NCBI RefSeq assembly: GCF_013466605.1
Contig: NZ_CP059162.1
Span: 3,844,001 to 3,908,000 of the forward strand
Length of the DNA stretch: 64,000 nt
Reading direction: 5' to 3'
Source: Pseudomonas chlororaphis subsp. aurantiaca
GTDB taxonomy: Bacteria > Pseudomonadota > Gammaproteobacteria > Pseudomonadales > Pseudomonadaceae
Shown: positions 9,445 through 18,965 of the stretch, in pieces
Numbering within the stretch: the first letter of the stretch is position 1
Layout of the letters: every line of letters begins with the position of its first letter
Made by a program: the position numbers and the translations under genes
The notes under the pieces: generated by a model
Seen by the model: only the letters and a program-made list of their open reading frames with translations
What the model was told of the DNA's origin: nothing
The model's database searches: none

Positions 9445-10734
9445 TTATTGCCTGAGAGTGTCAATCCTTATCATATGCTCCTCATCGTTACTGTTAATAT
9501 CAAGCTTCACATCCAAAGTAATCCAATTCCCGCAACCATCGACTACATCAATTTTCGCGTCCCGGCGAGTTGTTCCTATCCCAGAGGCATTCCCTTTCGC
9601 GCGAATGGCAAATACCACTGTCATTTCATTGTTGCTCGGCTGACGAGCACCGTAAGTTCGCATCAAGTATAGCATACGCGCCGCTTCGGGATCATTCCCC
9701 TCATAATGGCAATTCACATAATTGCTAACCGGACCTCTAAAGCCAGTTGAAAGGTTCATCATCATACTTCCACTTTTTTTCCCCATATACCCCGTCGACA
9801 GTAACAAATTATTATTATGCATGTAAGCTTGATAGACGGGGACGGGTCTAAGCGTACCAGGGAGTTGCAAAGAAATATAATAATTTTTAACTTGCTCTAT
9901 CCGAAGGTCCCAAGTGTCTTGGTCACTGTGTACCAACACGTTGCGCTCTACTAACCCGTTCCCCTTAACATAGTTAGGCTGATTGACCGAGCGCAGCTGG
10001 ACACAGCTGTTAAAACGCCCGGCCTGTCCGGCGCCGCCGTAAGGCACCTCCGGGTAATTGGTCCGGAACTCCACCCCATTAAAACTCACCTTCACTGCAA
10101 AGCGGTCAACCCGCCCTCCGATATTGCCCTGATTGCATAGATAGACATTAAATTGCTGATAAAGCACCTCGCCGCCGTCCGGAGACAGTAAGCACGTCCA
10201 GACCGGTGATGAGGGTGGTTGAAAATATACCTCGGAAGCCTGGCCCGGGCTGACCTCCGGAGCTGGGCACTGGACACTCGCACAGTCTTCTCCCGTACCT
10301 GAAGTCATTTCTTCTTCCAGCGTCAGGCTTTCATCAAACCGCTGGTAACGGGTGATTTCCCACTCTTTCGTCACTGGCGGCCAGCGCCCGGCCAGAGCGG
10401 TGTAAGGAATAATTTCAACCTTTGCATTAGCAGGCAACTCAGTCACTTGCCCATCTGCATCATGCGCCCGCAGTGTCACAATAAAACGTGAGACCTGACC
10501 GGAATAATATATGCTCCCGTCATTCAGTTCCTTCGCGTTGTTGTACAATCGGGCGGTTGCATTCTGTTGCCCCTGGAACGCCTCCGTTTCCAACAGTAAA
10601 TAACTCAGCGTTGTGGCCGGGCCGCGCGTGGACTGTGGCCTAATGTTTTCCAGCCATTTTTTAGCTTCTTCTTCATTCGTCGGCAGGGGCTGGGGCCAGG
10701 GGGATAGTGCATTTGGTACGGTATTATCAGTCAT
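9445..10734 (-). CDS. RHS-island beta-rich protein A (429 aa), unknown function
   Basis: Start chosen at ATG 10734 because AAGGAG lies about 6 bases upstream; an in-frame ATG at 10824 has no such site. Paralogue of the proteins at 19425-20618 and 34423-35487. Shared blocks: GPATTLSYLLLETEAFQGQQ followed by NATARLYNN near the start, a VEIIPYT segment with a following Trp, the signature FRTNYPEVPYGGAGQAGRFNS plus LRSV in the middle, and a closing VVDGCGNW strand. No signal peptide, membrane span or catalytic motif. The alternating hydrophobic pattern suggests a beta-sandwich. I do not recognise a described family; linkage to RHS genes suggests an accessory role. Confidence 0.75.
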   Translation of the reverse strand: MTDNTVPNALSPWPQPLPTNEEEAKKWLENIRPQSTRGPATTLSYLLLETEAFQGQQNATARLYNNAKELNDGSIYYSGQVSRFIVTLRAHDADGQVTELPANAKVEIIPYTALAGRWPPVTKEWEITRYQRFDESLTLEEEMTSGTGEDCASVQCPAPEVSPGQASEVYFQPPSSPVWTCLLSPDGGEVLYQQFNVYLCNQGNIGGRVDRFAVKVSFNGVEFRTNYPEVPYGGAGQAGRFNSCVQLRSVNQPNYVKGNGLVERNVLVHSDQDTWDLRIEQVKNYYISLQLPGTLRPVPVYQAYMHNNNLLLSTGYMGKKSGSMMMNLSTGFRGPVSNYVNCHYEGNDPEAARMLYLMRTYGARQPSNNEMTVVFAIRAKGNASGIGTTRRDAKIDVVDGCGNWITLDVKLDINSNDEEHMIRIDTLRQ

Positions 10735-10969
10735 GGGGAACTCCTTTTCTTTACCGATGTTAGAGGTCTGATCGGCCAGCTCGGGTGTATGCCAACCGAG
10801 GTTACGAACATTAGTATCATCCACCAGCGACCGCCATTCCTTGTCGCTGTTTTTTTAAACAAGATCACTACCCTGCACGAAACACCACCGTCACCGAAAG
10901 CAATAAGTAGCATTAATATGTGCTGTATCAAACACATACGCATGCATGATCAATTGGGACAACTGCTCC

Positions 10970-11065
10970 ACCCTGCTTGTCCGAAACTGTTCTTTATGGA
11001 GTGCGCTCACATTTATCACTTAACCATCACACTTTTTTGTAACTTGTCATAGGAATGACTTGATA
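10970..11065 (+). repeat. ~95-bp imperfect direct repeat, copy 1
   Basis: CTGCTTGTCCGAAACTGTTC ... TTTGTAACTTGTCATAGGAA ... GACTTGATACGA aligns with 20772-20864 (CTGCTTGTCCGACACTGCTC ... ATTGTAACTTGTTGCAGAAG ... GACTTGATACCA). Copy 1 lies upstream of the 429-aa gene and copy 2 downstream of its 397-aa paralogue, so the block probably moved with a duplication of this family. Confidence 0.55.
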
Positions 11066-11119
11066 CGATGATTCGCGTTGTCAGCACGATTGAGCTCCTT
11101 AGCCTAGCCAGCCACTCCA

Positions 11120-11330
11120 GGCGAGTCGTTGTGGAGCCACCAAGGCCTTCACTCCAAGACGTTGAAGACCCAAGGTCGCACACCCCCTCCGACAGGCGTC
11201 ACGCTGGACGGCTACGCCGCCTCGCACCGAGCGGTGCGAGAACTGTCAGATAAAGGTATCTTGCTGGAGAAACACACGGGCGTGCTCGTCGAAATACCAC
11301 ATTAACCTGATAGAGCAAGACGCATTACCC
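11120..11330 (+). pseudogene. IS6-family transposase remnant, C-terminal half
   Basis: One frame reads GVTLDGYAASHRAVREL (from about 11191), the next frame continues with SSKYHINLIEQD (from about 11291). In IS6-type transposases these two pieces are joined (TLDGYAASHRAVRE ... VRSSKYLNNLIEQDHR). A frameshift separates them and the N-terminus is absent. An N-terminal IS6 piece lies far away at 36840-37030 in the same orientation. Confidence 0.7.
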
Positions 11331-11735
11331 CGGCGTCAGCACTCGGCTACACAAAAAAACCTGCACCAGCCCCCCTTTTTCAGACGCGATTGGCTTCGAA
11401 CAGCGATCTAAAGCAGTCTGCCATGCTCATCTGGCCTTTCCTTATTGAATTTACGAGCCCGCAAGTAACTCGTCGGAAGTTGCCGACGGCCAAACGTCAA
11501 TAGATGGAGATAAGGCGCGCACTTTACCTCTGCGCACCGCTCTACTTATATCTTTTGCTGCTAGAAACACTCGCCTCAAGAGTCAAATATTATGAGCCGG
11601 GCGCTTGCTATCACTTGTTATTCAACTAGGATCCAATTCGCACAGGTGAAGTCATAGTGGCTGAAATATACTCCGGCATGTTCAAGCTTATTATCAGGCC
11701 CACAACATTAGTGATTAGGTAGCATGTAAAAATTG

Positions 11736-11768
11736 AAAGCGCATACAAACTCTATGTGCCTGCGCTTT
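11736..11768. terminator. hairpin in the leader of the 335-aa gene
   Basis: AAAGCGCA (11736-11743) pairs with TGCGCTTT (11761-11768) around a 17-base loop, followed by TATG rather than a clean U-run. It could be a weak terminator isolating the RHS operon from upstream transcription. An identical copy exists in the right arm of the inverted repeat. Confidence 0.35.
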
Positions 11769-11897
11769 TATGTCCCGTACAAACACTCTAAGACAGTGAT
11801 CTTATAATTATCGATGCCATATCGATGCGGTCTCGTAGGCTATTTCCGCCTTAAGGCTACCTGTTTGTTCTTGGTAACATTTATAAAAGGAATTTAA

Positions 11898-12905
11898 ATG
11901 ACTATCGCCCATCAAAAGCCCCCTCTAACAGACTGGTTAAGCCGTTTTGAAATTGCCCTCACCTCGGCATCCCCGCAACTCTATCCCAACGCTCGCCAAC
12001 AAATTGCGGTAACCCTGACGATTCAAGCCAGGACGGGGAAAGTCATCAGCCGTCAGGAACAGGAGAGCCTCTGCCTGTCCGTCCGGAACAACACTGGCCA
12101 GTTTTCGCCGCTACCGGTAGAGGACAATGGCACGGCCCACTGGTTTGCCAGCGCTACCCGAAACAATTACTCCTACTATCCGTCGACTGCTGATCCCGCC
12201 CCGAACAAAAATGAGGAAGGCGGCACATCGGCTGGAGTGGCGGATGGCGATGTTACGTTTTTTGAGAAAACCTTCTATGTGATGAGTCGCGCCCCAGAGG
12301 GTAGTCAGGAAACGCTGTATGCGCGGGTGACGCGTCATATGGACAATGAGAGCTACGTCTACAATACCGTCGAAGACCCGAGTTTTAAGACATCCGTAGG
12401 TATCACGGCAGCGCCTATTCCACAATTCTTCGCTCCTGAGCATTACACCTTCGATCGTACCCTTGTCGGCGGTAACGGGAGCAGCGACCTGTTCATCTGG
12501 GAATACTCCCTGGCGGGTCGCAACATGCAGCTGCCGGTCGTGACCTTTCGGTCGGCCGAGATGCAACCGGCGGGGATGATCCAGTGGGCGGATCGCGACC
12601 CAAGCGAGACCCGAGCTTCGCATGTAGGCTATGCCGCACCCGGCCAATCGGAATTCCATTACAACCCCGCCATCCGATTGGGGAGCCAGTTCCAGCCGAC
12701 CCCGACAGCGGTGCGTCCGCGCAGTGGCCATATCACGATCGTGCTGCAGGGCAGCAACAACATTCCCTACGACCGTGACAGTGCCATTGGTCAGGGCGGC
12801 CCTTGCGTGATAACCGCGATCGACATGTATGGCAATGACCATCGCTTCCGGGTGCGGTTTCAAGACGGTACGCCGACAGGTCGTTTGGCACTGGAACTGT
12901 ATTAA
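11898..12905 (+). CDS. RHS partner protein (335 aa), copy 1, unknown function
   Basis: ATG at 11898 follows AAAAGGAATTTAA, a good ribosome binding site. 54 bp separate its stop from the RHS1 start, so the two are probably one operon. No signal peptide or membrane span. The protein looks all-beta: FEIALTSASPQLYPNARQQI is followed by VTLTIQA near the N-terminus, then VTFFEKTFYVMS and the C-terminal block CVITAIDMYGND with FRVRFQDG. That last block resembles the end of the 429/397/354-aa proteins (D-x-YGN then alternating hydrophobics), so all four may share an Ig-like C-terminal domain. Identical to the protein at 31790-32797. Function unknown; a chaperone, adaptor or delivery role for the RHS protein is only a guess from operon position. 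Confidence 0.85.
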   Translation: MTIAHQKPPLTDWLSRFEIALTSASPQLYPNARQQIAVTLTIQARTGKVISRQEQESLCLSVRNNTGQFSPLPVEDNGTAHWFASATRNNYSYYPSTADPAPNKNEEGGTSAGVADGDVTFFEKTFYVMSRAPEGSQETLYARVTRHMDNESYVYNTVEDPSFKTSVGITAAPIPQFFAPEHYTFDRTLVGGNGSSDLFIWEYSLAGRNMQLPVVTFRSAEMQPAGMIQWADRDPSETRASHVGYAAPGQSEFHYNPAIRLGSQFQPTPTAVRPRSGHITIVLQGSNNIPYDRDSAIGQGGPCVITAIDMYGNDHRFRVRFQDGTPTGRLALELY

Positions 12906-12959
12906 CAGTCAACTTGCCCCCCCTGATTGCCCTTCGCCATCCCCTATTGGGAGTCTGTA

Positions 12960-15900
12960 ATGAATGAGATTTCTCCTGCCTCGGCACGGCTGATCGCTGG
13001 CGGCCTGTATTCCCAAGCTGGCAACTTTCTCAGTCACGGCAATACCGGTGTGGACGCTCGCACCGGCCAGTTTACGCTGCACTTCACGCTGCCCGGCCTG
13101 CAGGCCAACAACCTCGCGGGGCCTGTCGTGACGCCGGCGCTGTCGTTCAGCCCGCTGGCGTCTCACACTGACTATGGCTTCGGCCGTGGCTGGAGCATGG
13201 AGCTTTCCCGGTTGGACCTGGCGGCGGGTAGCTTACGGCTGACAACGGGCGAGAGCTTCAGCCTCGATCGTGATAAGTCGGAGTTCTCTGACGGTGGTGA
13301 GTTGGTATTCCGTGACCAAAAGCTCAAGACCTTCCGTGTGATTCAGGAAGGCGTGGCGGGACAGCGCTTTCGTATCGAGTCCAAGGACGGCGACACCCAG
13401 TGGCTGGTGAGGCAGGATGGCGGTAGCCTGGCCCTGCCGGAGGAGGTGCGCTCACCAGAGGGGCGTCAGGCTTTCCTGTCCTGGCGGCCCCACGGCAGTG
13501 GTCAGTATGCCCTGACCGAGGTCCGGGATGAGCGGCGTGTGCTGCTGCGTCGGGACCAGTCAGAGAACGGCGATGAAGTTTACCTGCATCTCTTTCCTGA
13601 CAGCGCCCAAGCCTGCACCTTTACTCTGCAACTGAGCGGCGATCAACTGACCGCACTCATCTTGCCGGATAGGGATAGCCGCTGGACCTTTCGTTACGAC
13701 CCGCATGAAGGGCTGTTGTTTCCAATAGGTGCGACGGGGCCGCTTGGCAGTGAGGACGAAGTTCTCTATGCCACGGGGCCGGAGGGGCATCGGTTGCCAC
13801 CTGGCGCGCCGCTGGCATATTTGCCCCGGGTTACGTCTCACCGCCACAGCCCTGGTGCGGGTCAGCCGGCCATTTACCGGACTTACACCAAGCTGGGTGA
13901 CGCCAACTTCCTGGGATATGGCGCAGAGTTGCCCGGCGGCTGGCGGGATGGTGAAGAGAATCTGTATCGCACTGATGATTATCAATACAAGAGCATCGAG
14001 ACCCTGAAAGATGCGCTTGGCGCCACGCTGGCAGAGGTTGAGCGCACCTGGAATCGTTTCCACCTGCAGACCGAAGAAGTGAAGAGGCGTCAGGGTAAAA
14101 CCGTGCGGACGCTCACCACGTATGGCGACGACCCCGCGCTGAGCTGGGAACGTCAACCGGCCTGGTGTCAACTGCCGGTCAAGGGGGTCACCCGTTACGA
14201 GGGCGATCCGTCTCGAGAAGACATCACGCAGACGAGCTATGACGACTACGGCAACACGCTGACGCAGTGCCATCCCGATGGACGAACCGAGCGTTGGATC
14301 TATTACCCGGTGGGCGGCGCGGAGGGCTGTCCGGATGATGACGGCCTCTTTGTTCGCTGGCTGCAAGCACATACCCGGATGCCCGTCACACTTCCTGACG
14401 GTGAGAGCGGAGGCGCTCTGCCGACCCGGACCGACTACCGGTATGAGCGTCTGCCGCTGAGGCAGAGTGATGACCGCCCATTCCTGGTGGCTGTTTCAGA
14501 AGCCGCGGTGGTGGTGACGCCGGAGGGGGACCGCCCGCTCGGCGTCACCACTCAGCGCTATCAGACCGATGTGAACAACCCGCACTATGCTCAGATCGTG
14601 CAGGCGGTCACCACACTGAACCAGCTGGCCACCACCACCGACTATACCCACACCCTCGCCGGTACCACCTTGACGGTCGAGAGCACCGTGACCGGCCATG
14701 ACGGTACCGCCACCACCGAGAGCACGACCCGTGACAGCCTGACCGGCCTGACGATGCGCGAACGTAATGTCAATGGGGTGGAAACCGCCTATGACTACGA
14801 CAAGCTCGGACGGGTAATCCGTCGCATGGAGGCACCCGGCACCCCCTATGAAGCCAGCGCCACGTGCCGTTATGTCACGGCGGGGCGTGAACGTCTGCGA
14901 GCGGTGATGGCGGAAGAAACCGATATCACGGGCCAGCAGCGGCGGATCTACCTCGATGGTGCCGGACGGCGGGTGCGCGAGGAGCGTCGGGATGAGGACA
15001 TCACCGGAGAGGCATTCCGGGAAATCTGGCGAGGCACCTACAATCACGAAGGGCAGCTGGAGAGTGAAACCGCCCAGGACTGGCGAGCGGACCGGGACAC
15101 TCCGATCAGCCTGACCACCGAATACCGCTTTGATGCCTGGGGTCAGGTCAGCGAACTGATACGGCCGGACCGGATGATCGAACACACGCAATCTGATCCG
15201 CTGACGCTGGTCACGCAGCGTTGGCACACAAGTGCCGACGGAGAGCGCAGCGCGCAGACCGAGATCCTTCATAACAAAGCCGGCGACGTACTCAAAGTGA
15301 CCTTGCGTTCTCCCACGGGAGACACACAGCGTATTGAAGAATGGACACATGACGGTTGGCATCGGCCGATCACCCATCGGGTGACCGTGCCAGGCGAGGC
15401 ATCGGTGACGACCCAAACCCGCTACGATGCCCATGGCCGGATTCTGAGCCGGACCCTGGCGGACGGGAGCGAAGTCAACTGGGAGTATGCGGCGCACAGC
15501 GACGGCGATCACCCGATCAGCGTGACCCTCACCCCGCCGGGCGGCGACCCAGTATTACTGGGAGAGCAGACCTTCGATGGGCTGGGGCGGCAGCTGACTT
15601 GCAGTGCGGGTGGACAGCTGGACCAGTTGCACTATATCAAAGGGCAGGTGCCACCCGTCTCTCGGGAGAGTACCAGTGGCCGGATGCAGACTTACCGCTA
15701 TGAGCCGTTGCTGAACAATCGGCTGATCGGATTGACCCAGAATGATGGGAGTCCGGAAAGCACCTATCGCTACCATCCTCGCCTAACTCAACTGGTGGAA
15801 GCGCAGGGAGGACTGGGGCAATTAGCGTGGACCTACTCTGCCAGTGGTCGCCTGACCGCAGAGCACTGGACCGTAGACGGTAAACGCAACACCACCACTT

Positions 15901-17951
15901 GGCAGAATTCGTTGAACGGCTTGCTGCTGACGTTTACTGACGTCAACGGCGTTGAACATCGGACCGAGTACGATGCGCTGGGACGGCCAGACCAGCAGCA
16001 GGCTGACACGGTCACGATGCGCATGACCTACGATGCCTTCAGCCGGGTCAGCCAGATGGTGACGGAGGACACCGGCAGTGGCCAATCGCTGCAGCAGACC
16101 GTGGGGTATGACGCCTTCGGCCGCGAAGTGTCGCGCCAGTGGCTCAGCATCAGTCCGGCAGGTCGGCGTCAGCTGACCCAGACGTTGGGTTGGACGAACC
16201 TGGATCAGGTCGCCCGTCGCCGCTGGGAGGCCGACGGCCAACTGCTCAGTGAGGAATCCTATCAGTATGATTGCCGGGGACGTCTAACGGAAACCACGGC
16301 GTCCGGCCCCGAGGGGCCGGTGGACGCGCGAACCGGCAAGCGGATACGGCAACAACGCTTTACGTTGAATGCGCTGGATGGGTATGAACGGGTGGTCACG
16401 GTGTACACCGATGGAACTCAGAACGAGATGACGTTCACGTACGCGGCCGTGGCGCCAGATCGGCCGGTCAAGATCAGTCACTCCTACCCGACCCCGCGGG
16501 ACTTCACGCTGGAATACGATGCGGATGGCCGGTTGATACGCGATGGGCAAGGACGTCTGTTGCACTGGAACGCCGATGGGCAGTTAAGCCGCGCCAGTCG
16601 AGAAGATCAGGAATGTGGCTACCAATACGACCCCTTGGGGCGACTGAGTGAAGTAAAACCGAATGGCGTTGTGAAGCGCCGCTACTACCAAGGTGAACAT
16701 GTCGTCAACGAACAGGGCGCGGATGAGACGGTAACGCTGTTGCGCACCGGTTCGTCGGTGTTCGCGCAAACCCGCATCAGTCAGGCCGTCCGCGAGGTGC
16801 TGTTGACCGGAAGCGACGGCCAGGGAACGGTTCGACTGGAGGCTGGGACAGATGATACCCGCCTCGTCAGTTATACCGCGCACGGTGCCGATGCTGGCGA
16901 GGCGAATAGCCTGATAGGTTATGCCGGCGAGTCTCGTGATGCGATATCGGGGTGTTATTTGCTGGGGAGTTACCGGCTGTACGATCCGGTGTTGATGATG
17001 CTCCTGGAGCCGGACAGCGAGAGTCCATTCGGAGCGGGGGGATTGAACCGCTATGCCTATTGTGCGGGTGATCCAGTGAACCGGATTGACCCGGACGGTC
17101 ATAGTTTCTGGAAGTGGCTGATTGCCGGTGTGGGGATCGCCTTGGGCGTTATCGGGACGATAGCGTCATTCGGGGCGGCAGCCCCCGTGCTGGCGGGCGG
17201 TATCGCGGCGCTGACAGTGAGTAGCGCGCTGGCGGTGACCTCGACGGCGCTAGGGGTGCTCAGCCTTACGACGGGGGTGGCGTCAATGATTTTGGAGGCC
17301 ACGGGTGACGAGTCGGCGGCGGGTGTTCTGGGGTGGATCTCGCTAGGAACCGGCATCGCCTCCGCGGTGACCGGCTTGGCGCCGGCGGCGACCAAAGCAG
17401 CGTCCAAGCTAGGAAGAGTTGTGGGAAGGTGGAAAAATACAACTTCAGGGAAAGGCACCAGACTTAACCTTGTTGATATGAGTGTTGAAGGTGACGGATT
17501 TTTAAAATTTCGGCGTGGTTATACAGATAACTTTAGGGGGACTGGTGAAGAGGCTGTTTATCTTCATGGCAGTAAACAAGGTAGGCTACTCGTTGGGGAG
17601 GAAGCTGTAAGGCAGGGGAGATTGAGGTGGGTTACTAATTACGATAACTCTATGTTAGTAACTGGAGATGAACTCCCCGTATACATGCTTAATGAACACC
17701 GTATCGATTTATATTCAGGACGTGGGCCTGTACATTTGCTAAGTTGTTATGCCAAACGAGGGGCGGCCCAGGCTTTGGCTACGGAAATTCAAAGGCCCGT
17801 CATTGCTTACTCAAAGCACCCGATCTGGGCTAATAGCTTAGACACCATTGAAAACGTGAACTTTTCAGTTGGCGCTGATTTCAGGAAGTATGATCCACGC
17901 CGCCTTTTCTTTTCTGAGCATAAAGCCAAGCCAAGGACCTTCAACCCTTAA
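12960..17951 (+). CDS. RHS/YD-repeat polymorphic toxin 1 (1663 aa)
   Basis: Start at ATG 12960, preceded by GGGAG; an upstream TTG would add 11 residues without a ribosome binding site. No signal peptide, PAAR, VgrG or SpvB domain is visible. Residues 1-~1370 form the RHS shell, with YD-type repeats such as YDYDKLGRVIRRMEAPG, YDALGRPDQQ and YQYDPLGRLSEVKPNG. The RHS-associated core ends RLYDPVLMMLLEPDS ... GGLNRYAYCAGDPVNRIDPDGH; D-P-D-G lies at about residue 1377. Then comes a long Gly/Ala/Leu-rich membrane-like segment (about 1383-1475). The variable tip is residues ~1493-1663 and is more AT-rich than the core. It carries H1536 (YLHGS) and C1596 (VHLLSCYAKRG), a spacing and context like clan CD peptidases. 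No immunity ORF follows in the next 438 bp. Confidence 0.9.
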   Translation: MNEISPASARLIAGGLYSQAGNFLSHGNTGVDARTGQFTLHFTLPGLQANNLAGPVVTPALSFSPLASHTDYGFGRGWSMELSRLDLAAGSLRLTTGESFSLDRDKSEFSDGGELVFRDQKLKTFRVIQEGVAGQRFRIESKDGDTQWLVRQDGGSLALPEEVRSPEGRQAFLSWRPHGSGQYALTEVRDERRVLLRRDQSENGDEVYLHLFPDSAQACTFTLQLSGDQLTALILPDRDSRWTFRYDPHEGLLFPIGATGPLGSEDEVLYATGPEGHRLPPGAPLAYLPRVTSHRHSPGAGQPAIYRTYTKLGDANFLGYGAELPGGWRDGEENLYRTDDYQYKSIETLKDALGATLAEVERTWNRFHLQTEEVKRRQGKTVRTLTTYGDDPALSWERQPAWCQLPVKGVTRYEGDPSREDITQTSYDDYGNTLTQCHPDGRTERWIYYPVGGAEGCPDDDGLFVRWLQAHTRMPVTLPDGESGGALPTRTDYRYERLPLRQSDDRPFLVAVSEAAVVVTPEGDRPLGVTTQRYQTDVNNPHYAQIVQAVTTLNQLATTTDYTHTLAGTTLTVESTVTGHDGTATTESTTRDSLTGLTMRERNVNGVETAYDYDKLGRVIRRMEAPGTPYEASATCRYVTAGRERLRAVMAEETDITGQQRRIYLDGAGRRVREERRDEDITGEAFREIWRGTYNHEGQLESETAQDWRADRDTPISLTTEYRFDAWGQVSELIRPDRMIEHTQSDPLTLVTQRWHTSADGERSAQTEILHNKAGDVLKVTLRSPTGDTQRIEEWTHDGWHRPITHRVTVPGEASVTTQTRYDAHGRILSRTLADGSEVNWEYAAHSDGDHPISVTLTPPGGDPVLLGEQTFDGLGRQLTCSAGGQLDQLHYIKGQVPPVSRESTSGRMQTYRYEPLLNNRLIGLTQNDGSPESTYRYHPRLTQLVEAQGGLGQLAWTYSASGRLTAEHWTVDGKRNTTTWQNSLNGLLLTFTDVNGVEHRTEYDALGRPDQQQADTVTMRMTYDAFSRVSQMVTEDTGSGQSLQQTVGYDAFGREVSRQWLSISPAGRRQLTQTLGWTNLDQVARRRWEADGQLLSEESYQYDCRGRLTETTASGPEGPVDARTGKRIRQQRFTLNALDGYERVVTVYTDGTQNEMTFTYAAVAPDRPVKISHSYPTPRDFTLEYDADGRLIRDGQGRLLHWNADGQLSRASREDQECGYQYDPLGRLSEVKPNGVVKRRYYQGEHVVNEQGADETVTLLRTGSSVFAQTRISQAVREVLLTGSDGQGTVRLEAGTDDTRLVSYTAHGADAGEANSLIGYAGESRDAISGCYLLGSYRLYDPVLMMLLEPDSESPFGAGGLNRYAYCAGDPVNRIDPDGHSFWKWLIAGVGIALGVIGTIASFGAAAPVLAGGIAALTVSSALAVTSTALGVLSLTTGVASMILEATGDESAAGVLGWISLGTGIASAVTGLAPAATKAASKLGRVVGRWKNTTSGKGTRLNLVDMSVEGDGFLKFRRGYTDNFRGTGEEAVYLHGSKQGRLLVGEEAVRQGRLRWVTNYDNSMLVTGDELPVYMLNEHRIDLYSGRGPVHLLSCYAKRGAAQALATEIQRPVIAYSKHPIWANSLDTIENVNFSVGADFRKYDPRRLFFSEHKAKPRTFNP

Positions 17952-18005
17952 TTTTACGACGCACTTAACGAGGTAACATTTTTATTCTGCACCGGAGTAA
18001 AAAAC

Positions 18006-18043
18006 CGGGTGAATTCATCTGAATGCGAATTCACCCGATTTTA
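18006..18043 (+). terminator. intrinsic terminator after RHS1
   Basis: CGGGTGAATTC (18006-18016) pairs perfectly with GAATTCACCCG (18027-18037) around a 10-base loop and is followed by ATTTTAT. It lies 55 bp after the RHS1 stop. Confidence 0.8.
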
Positions 18044-18226
18044 TCTTCACTTTTAGATCCGGGTATTCTGTTGGTCGTGTAGTGGTCAATAAGTTATAGA
18101 TGGTTTTTGAGTCTCACTTTTCGTGCAACTGGGGCTGGCTGTAAGTCCTTTGTTGTAATTGTGGAGGTGTCTCTACTAACTGTAAGAGCAAGGTTGGACT
18201 CCCTCGCGGGGAGACACCACCTTTAT

Positions 18227-18322
18227 GCAACAAAGCAACAAAGCAACAAAGCAACAAAGCAACAAAGCAACAAAGCAACAAGGCAACAAGGCAACAAGGC
18301 AACAAGGCAACAAGGCAACAAA
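18227..18322 (+). repeat. 8-bp tandem repeat, 12 units
   Basis: Twelve uninterrupted octamers: six GCAACAAA, five GCAACAAG, one GCAACAAA. It lies 67 bp before the start of the 190-aa exported protein and after the RHS1 terminator, so it is in that gene's upstream region rather than in a coding sequence. An ORF that crosses it is a by-product of a repeat without stop codons in that frame. Confidence 0.95.
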
Positions 18323-18388
18323 ACGATAATGGACGGGAGTGTTAGCGCATAACCTCCAAACTAATGATGATAAGGAACCCTTTAAGTC

Positions 18389-18961
18389 ATGAGAAAACTA
18401 TTGACTTGCACTATGGTCGCCTCCATTGTTTTCGGCCCCAATGCTGTCGGAGCTGCGGAAGAAAAAACTGAAATTAAGACGACTCCTATAATTGAATTTT
18501 ACGGTAAGCACGGGGACAACGATTACAAATGTGAGTTCACCTTGACTTCCGGAAATCATAATTTCAAAAAAAACTCCTGCCCCAATGACGACGTTTACTC
18601 TTTCAAGATCAAAAACCCTAAAGAAGGCTATGTCATAAGGATAGAGGATAGTCCGGATTGCGACCACAGCGAACCTTGGGCGAGCTATGGCATCAGAGAT
18701 CCACACCCCCCCATGGACCCAACGCAGCGTATGAATGTCGATGCAGGATACGGCCTATCTTTCGGAAAGGAAATCGTACCTGGAATTTATGCAAGGTACC
18801 ATAAAAACAGAAACCAACTGACCGGCAAGGTTTCCTGTGTAAATGTCGTAATAAACAGCCGAGCAGAGATCGAAAAAGAGAATGAGAAAATTACAAAAAC
18901 ACAACCTGAGCAAGAGAGAGAAAGGGTGAAAGAAGCAAAGGAATATCAAAAGTCTTTATGA
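18389..18961 (+). CDS. exported four-cysteine protein 1 (190 aa), unknown function
   Basis: ATG 18389 follows GATAAGGAACCCTTTAAGTC. Residues 1-22 are a signal peptide ending VGAA. The mature part has a block shared with the proteins at 35617 and 36217: IIEFYGKHGD, Cys, 15 residues, Cys (KCEFTLTSG ... NSCPND), then YSFKIKNPKEGY, then two more Cys (SPDCDHSE and VSCVN). The four cysteines would suit two disulfides in the periplasm. The last ~45 residues are a Glu/Lys-rich helical tail not present in the paralogues. Not recognised as a described family. It could be a periplasmic protector or a secreted factor; neither is shown. Confidence 0.75.
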   Translation: MRKLLTCTMVASIVFGPNAVGAAEEKTEIKTTPIIEFYGKHGDNDYKCEFTLTSGNHNFKKNSCPNDDVYSFKIKNPKEGYVIRIEDSPDCDHSEPWASYGIRDPHPPMDPTQRMNVDAGYGLSFGKEIVPGIYARYHKNRNQLTGKVSCVNVVINSRAEIEKENEKITKTQPEQERERVKEAKEYQKSL

Positions 18962-18965
18962 ACTG

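Larger units (their letters stand above)
10735..11545. other. gene-free spacer with repeat copy and IS6 debris
   Basis: Holds the probable promoter region of the 429-aa gene (read leftward), one copy of a ~95-bp repeat (10970-11065) and an IS6-type transposase remnant (11120-11330). From about 11330 to 11545 nothing is recognised. Confidence 0.5.
11545..17432 (+). repeat. left arm of a ~5.9-kb inverted repeat
   Basis: Covers the leader, the 335-aa gene and the RHS core. Its reverse complement recurs at about 27262-33160. The 335-aa proteins are identical and most of the RHS core is identical; divergence appears at the outer edge (11545-11600) and in the last ~250 bp before the variable RHS tips. 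A third, tandem copy of the RHS core alone lies at about 22112-26587. Confidence 0.9.

Noticed and set aside
12927..12959. Upstream TTG start adding 11 residues to RHS1 (and RHS3)
   Set aside because: GGGAG is correctly spaced for the ATG at 12960, and RHS2 also begins with MNEIS.
14496..15512. 338-codon ORF antisense to RHS1 (also 24035-25051 and 29183-30199)
   Set aside because: Exact shadow of the conserved RHS core on the other strand, repeated in all three copies; no start signal or family similarity.
18218..18330. Possible CRISPR array
   Set aside because: Units are only 8 bp with no spacers; no cas genes in the window.
18107..18352. 81-codon ORF crossing the octamer repeat
   Set aside because: It is open because an 8-bp repeat with few stops passes through it; no ribosome binding site and the rest has no sense.
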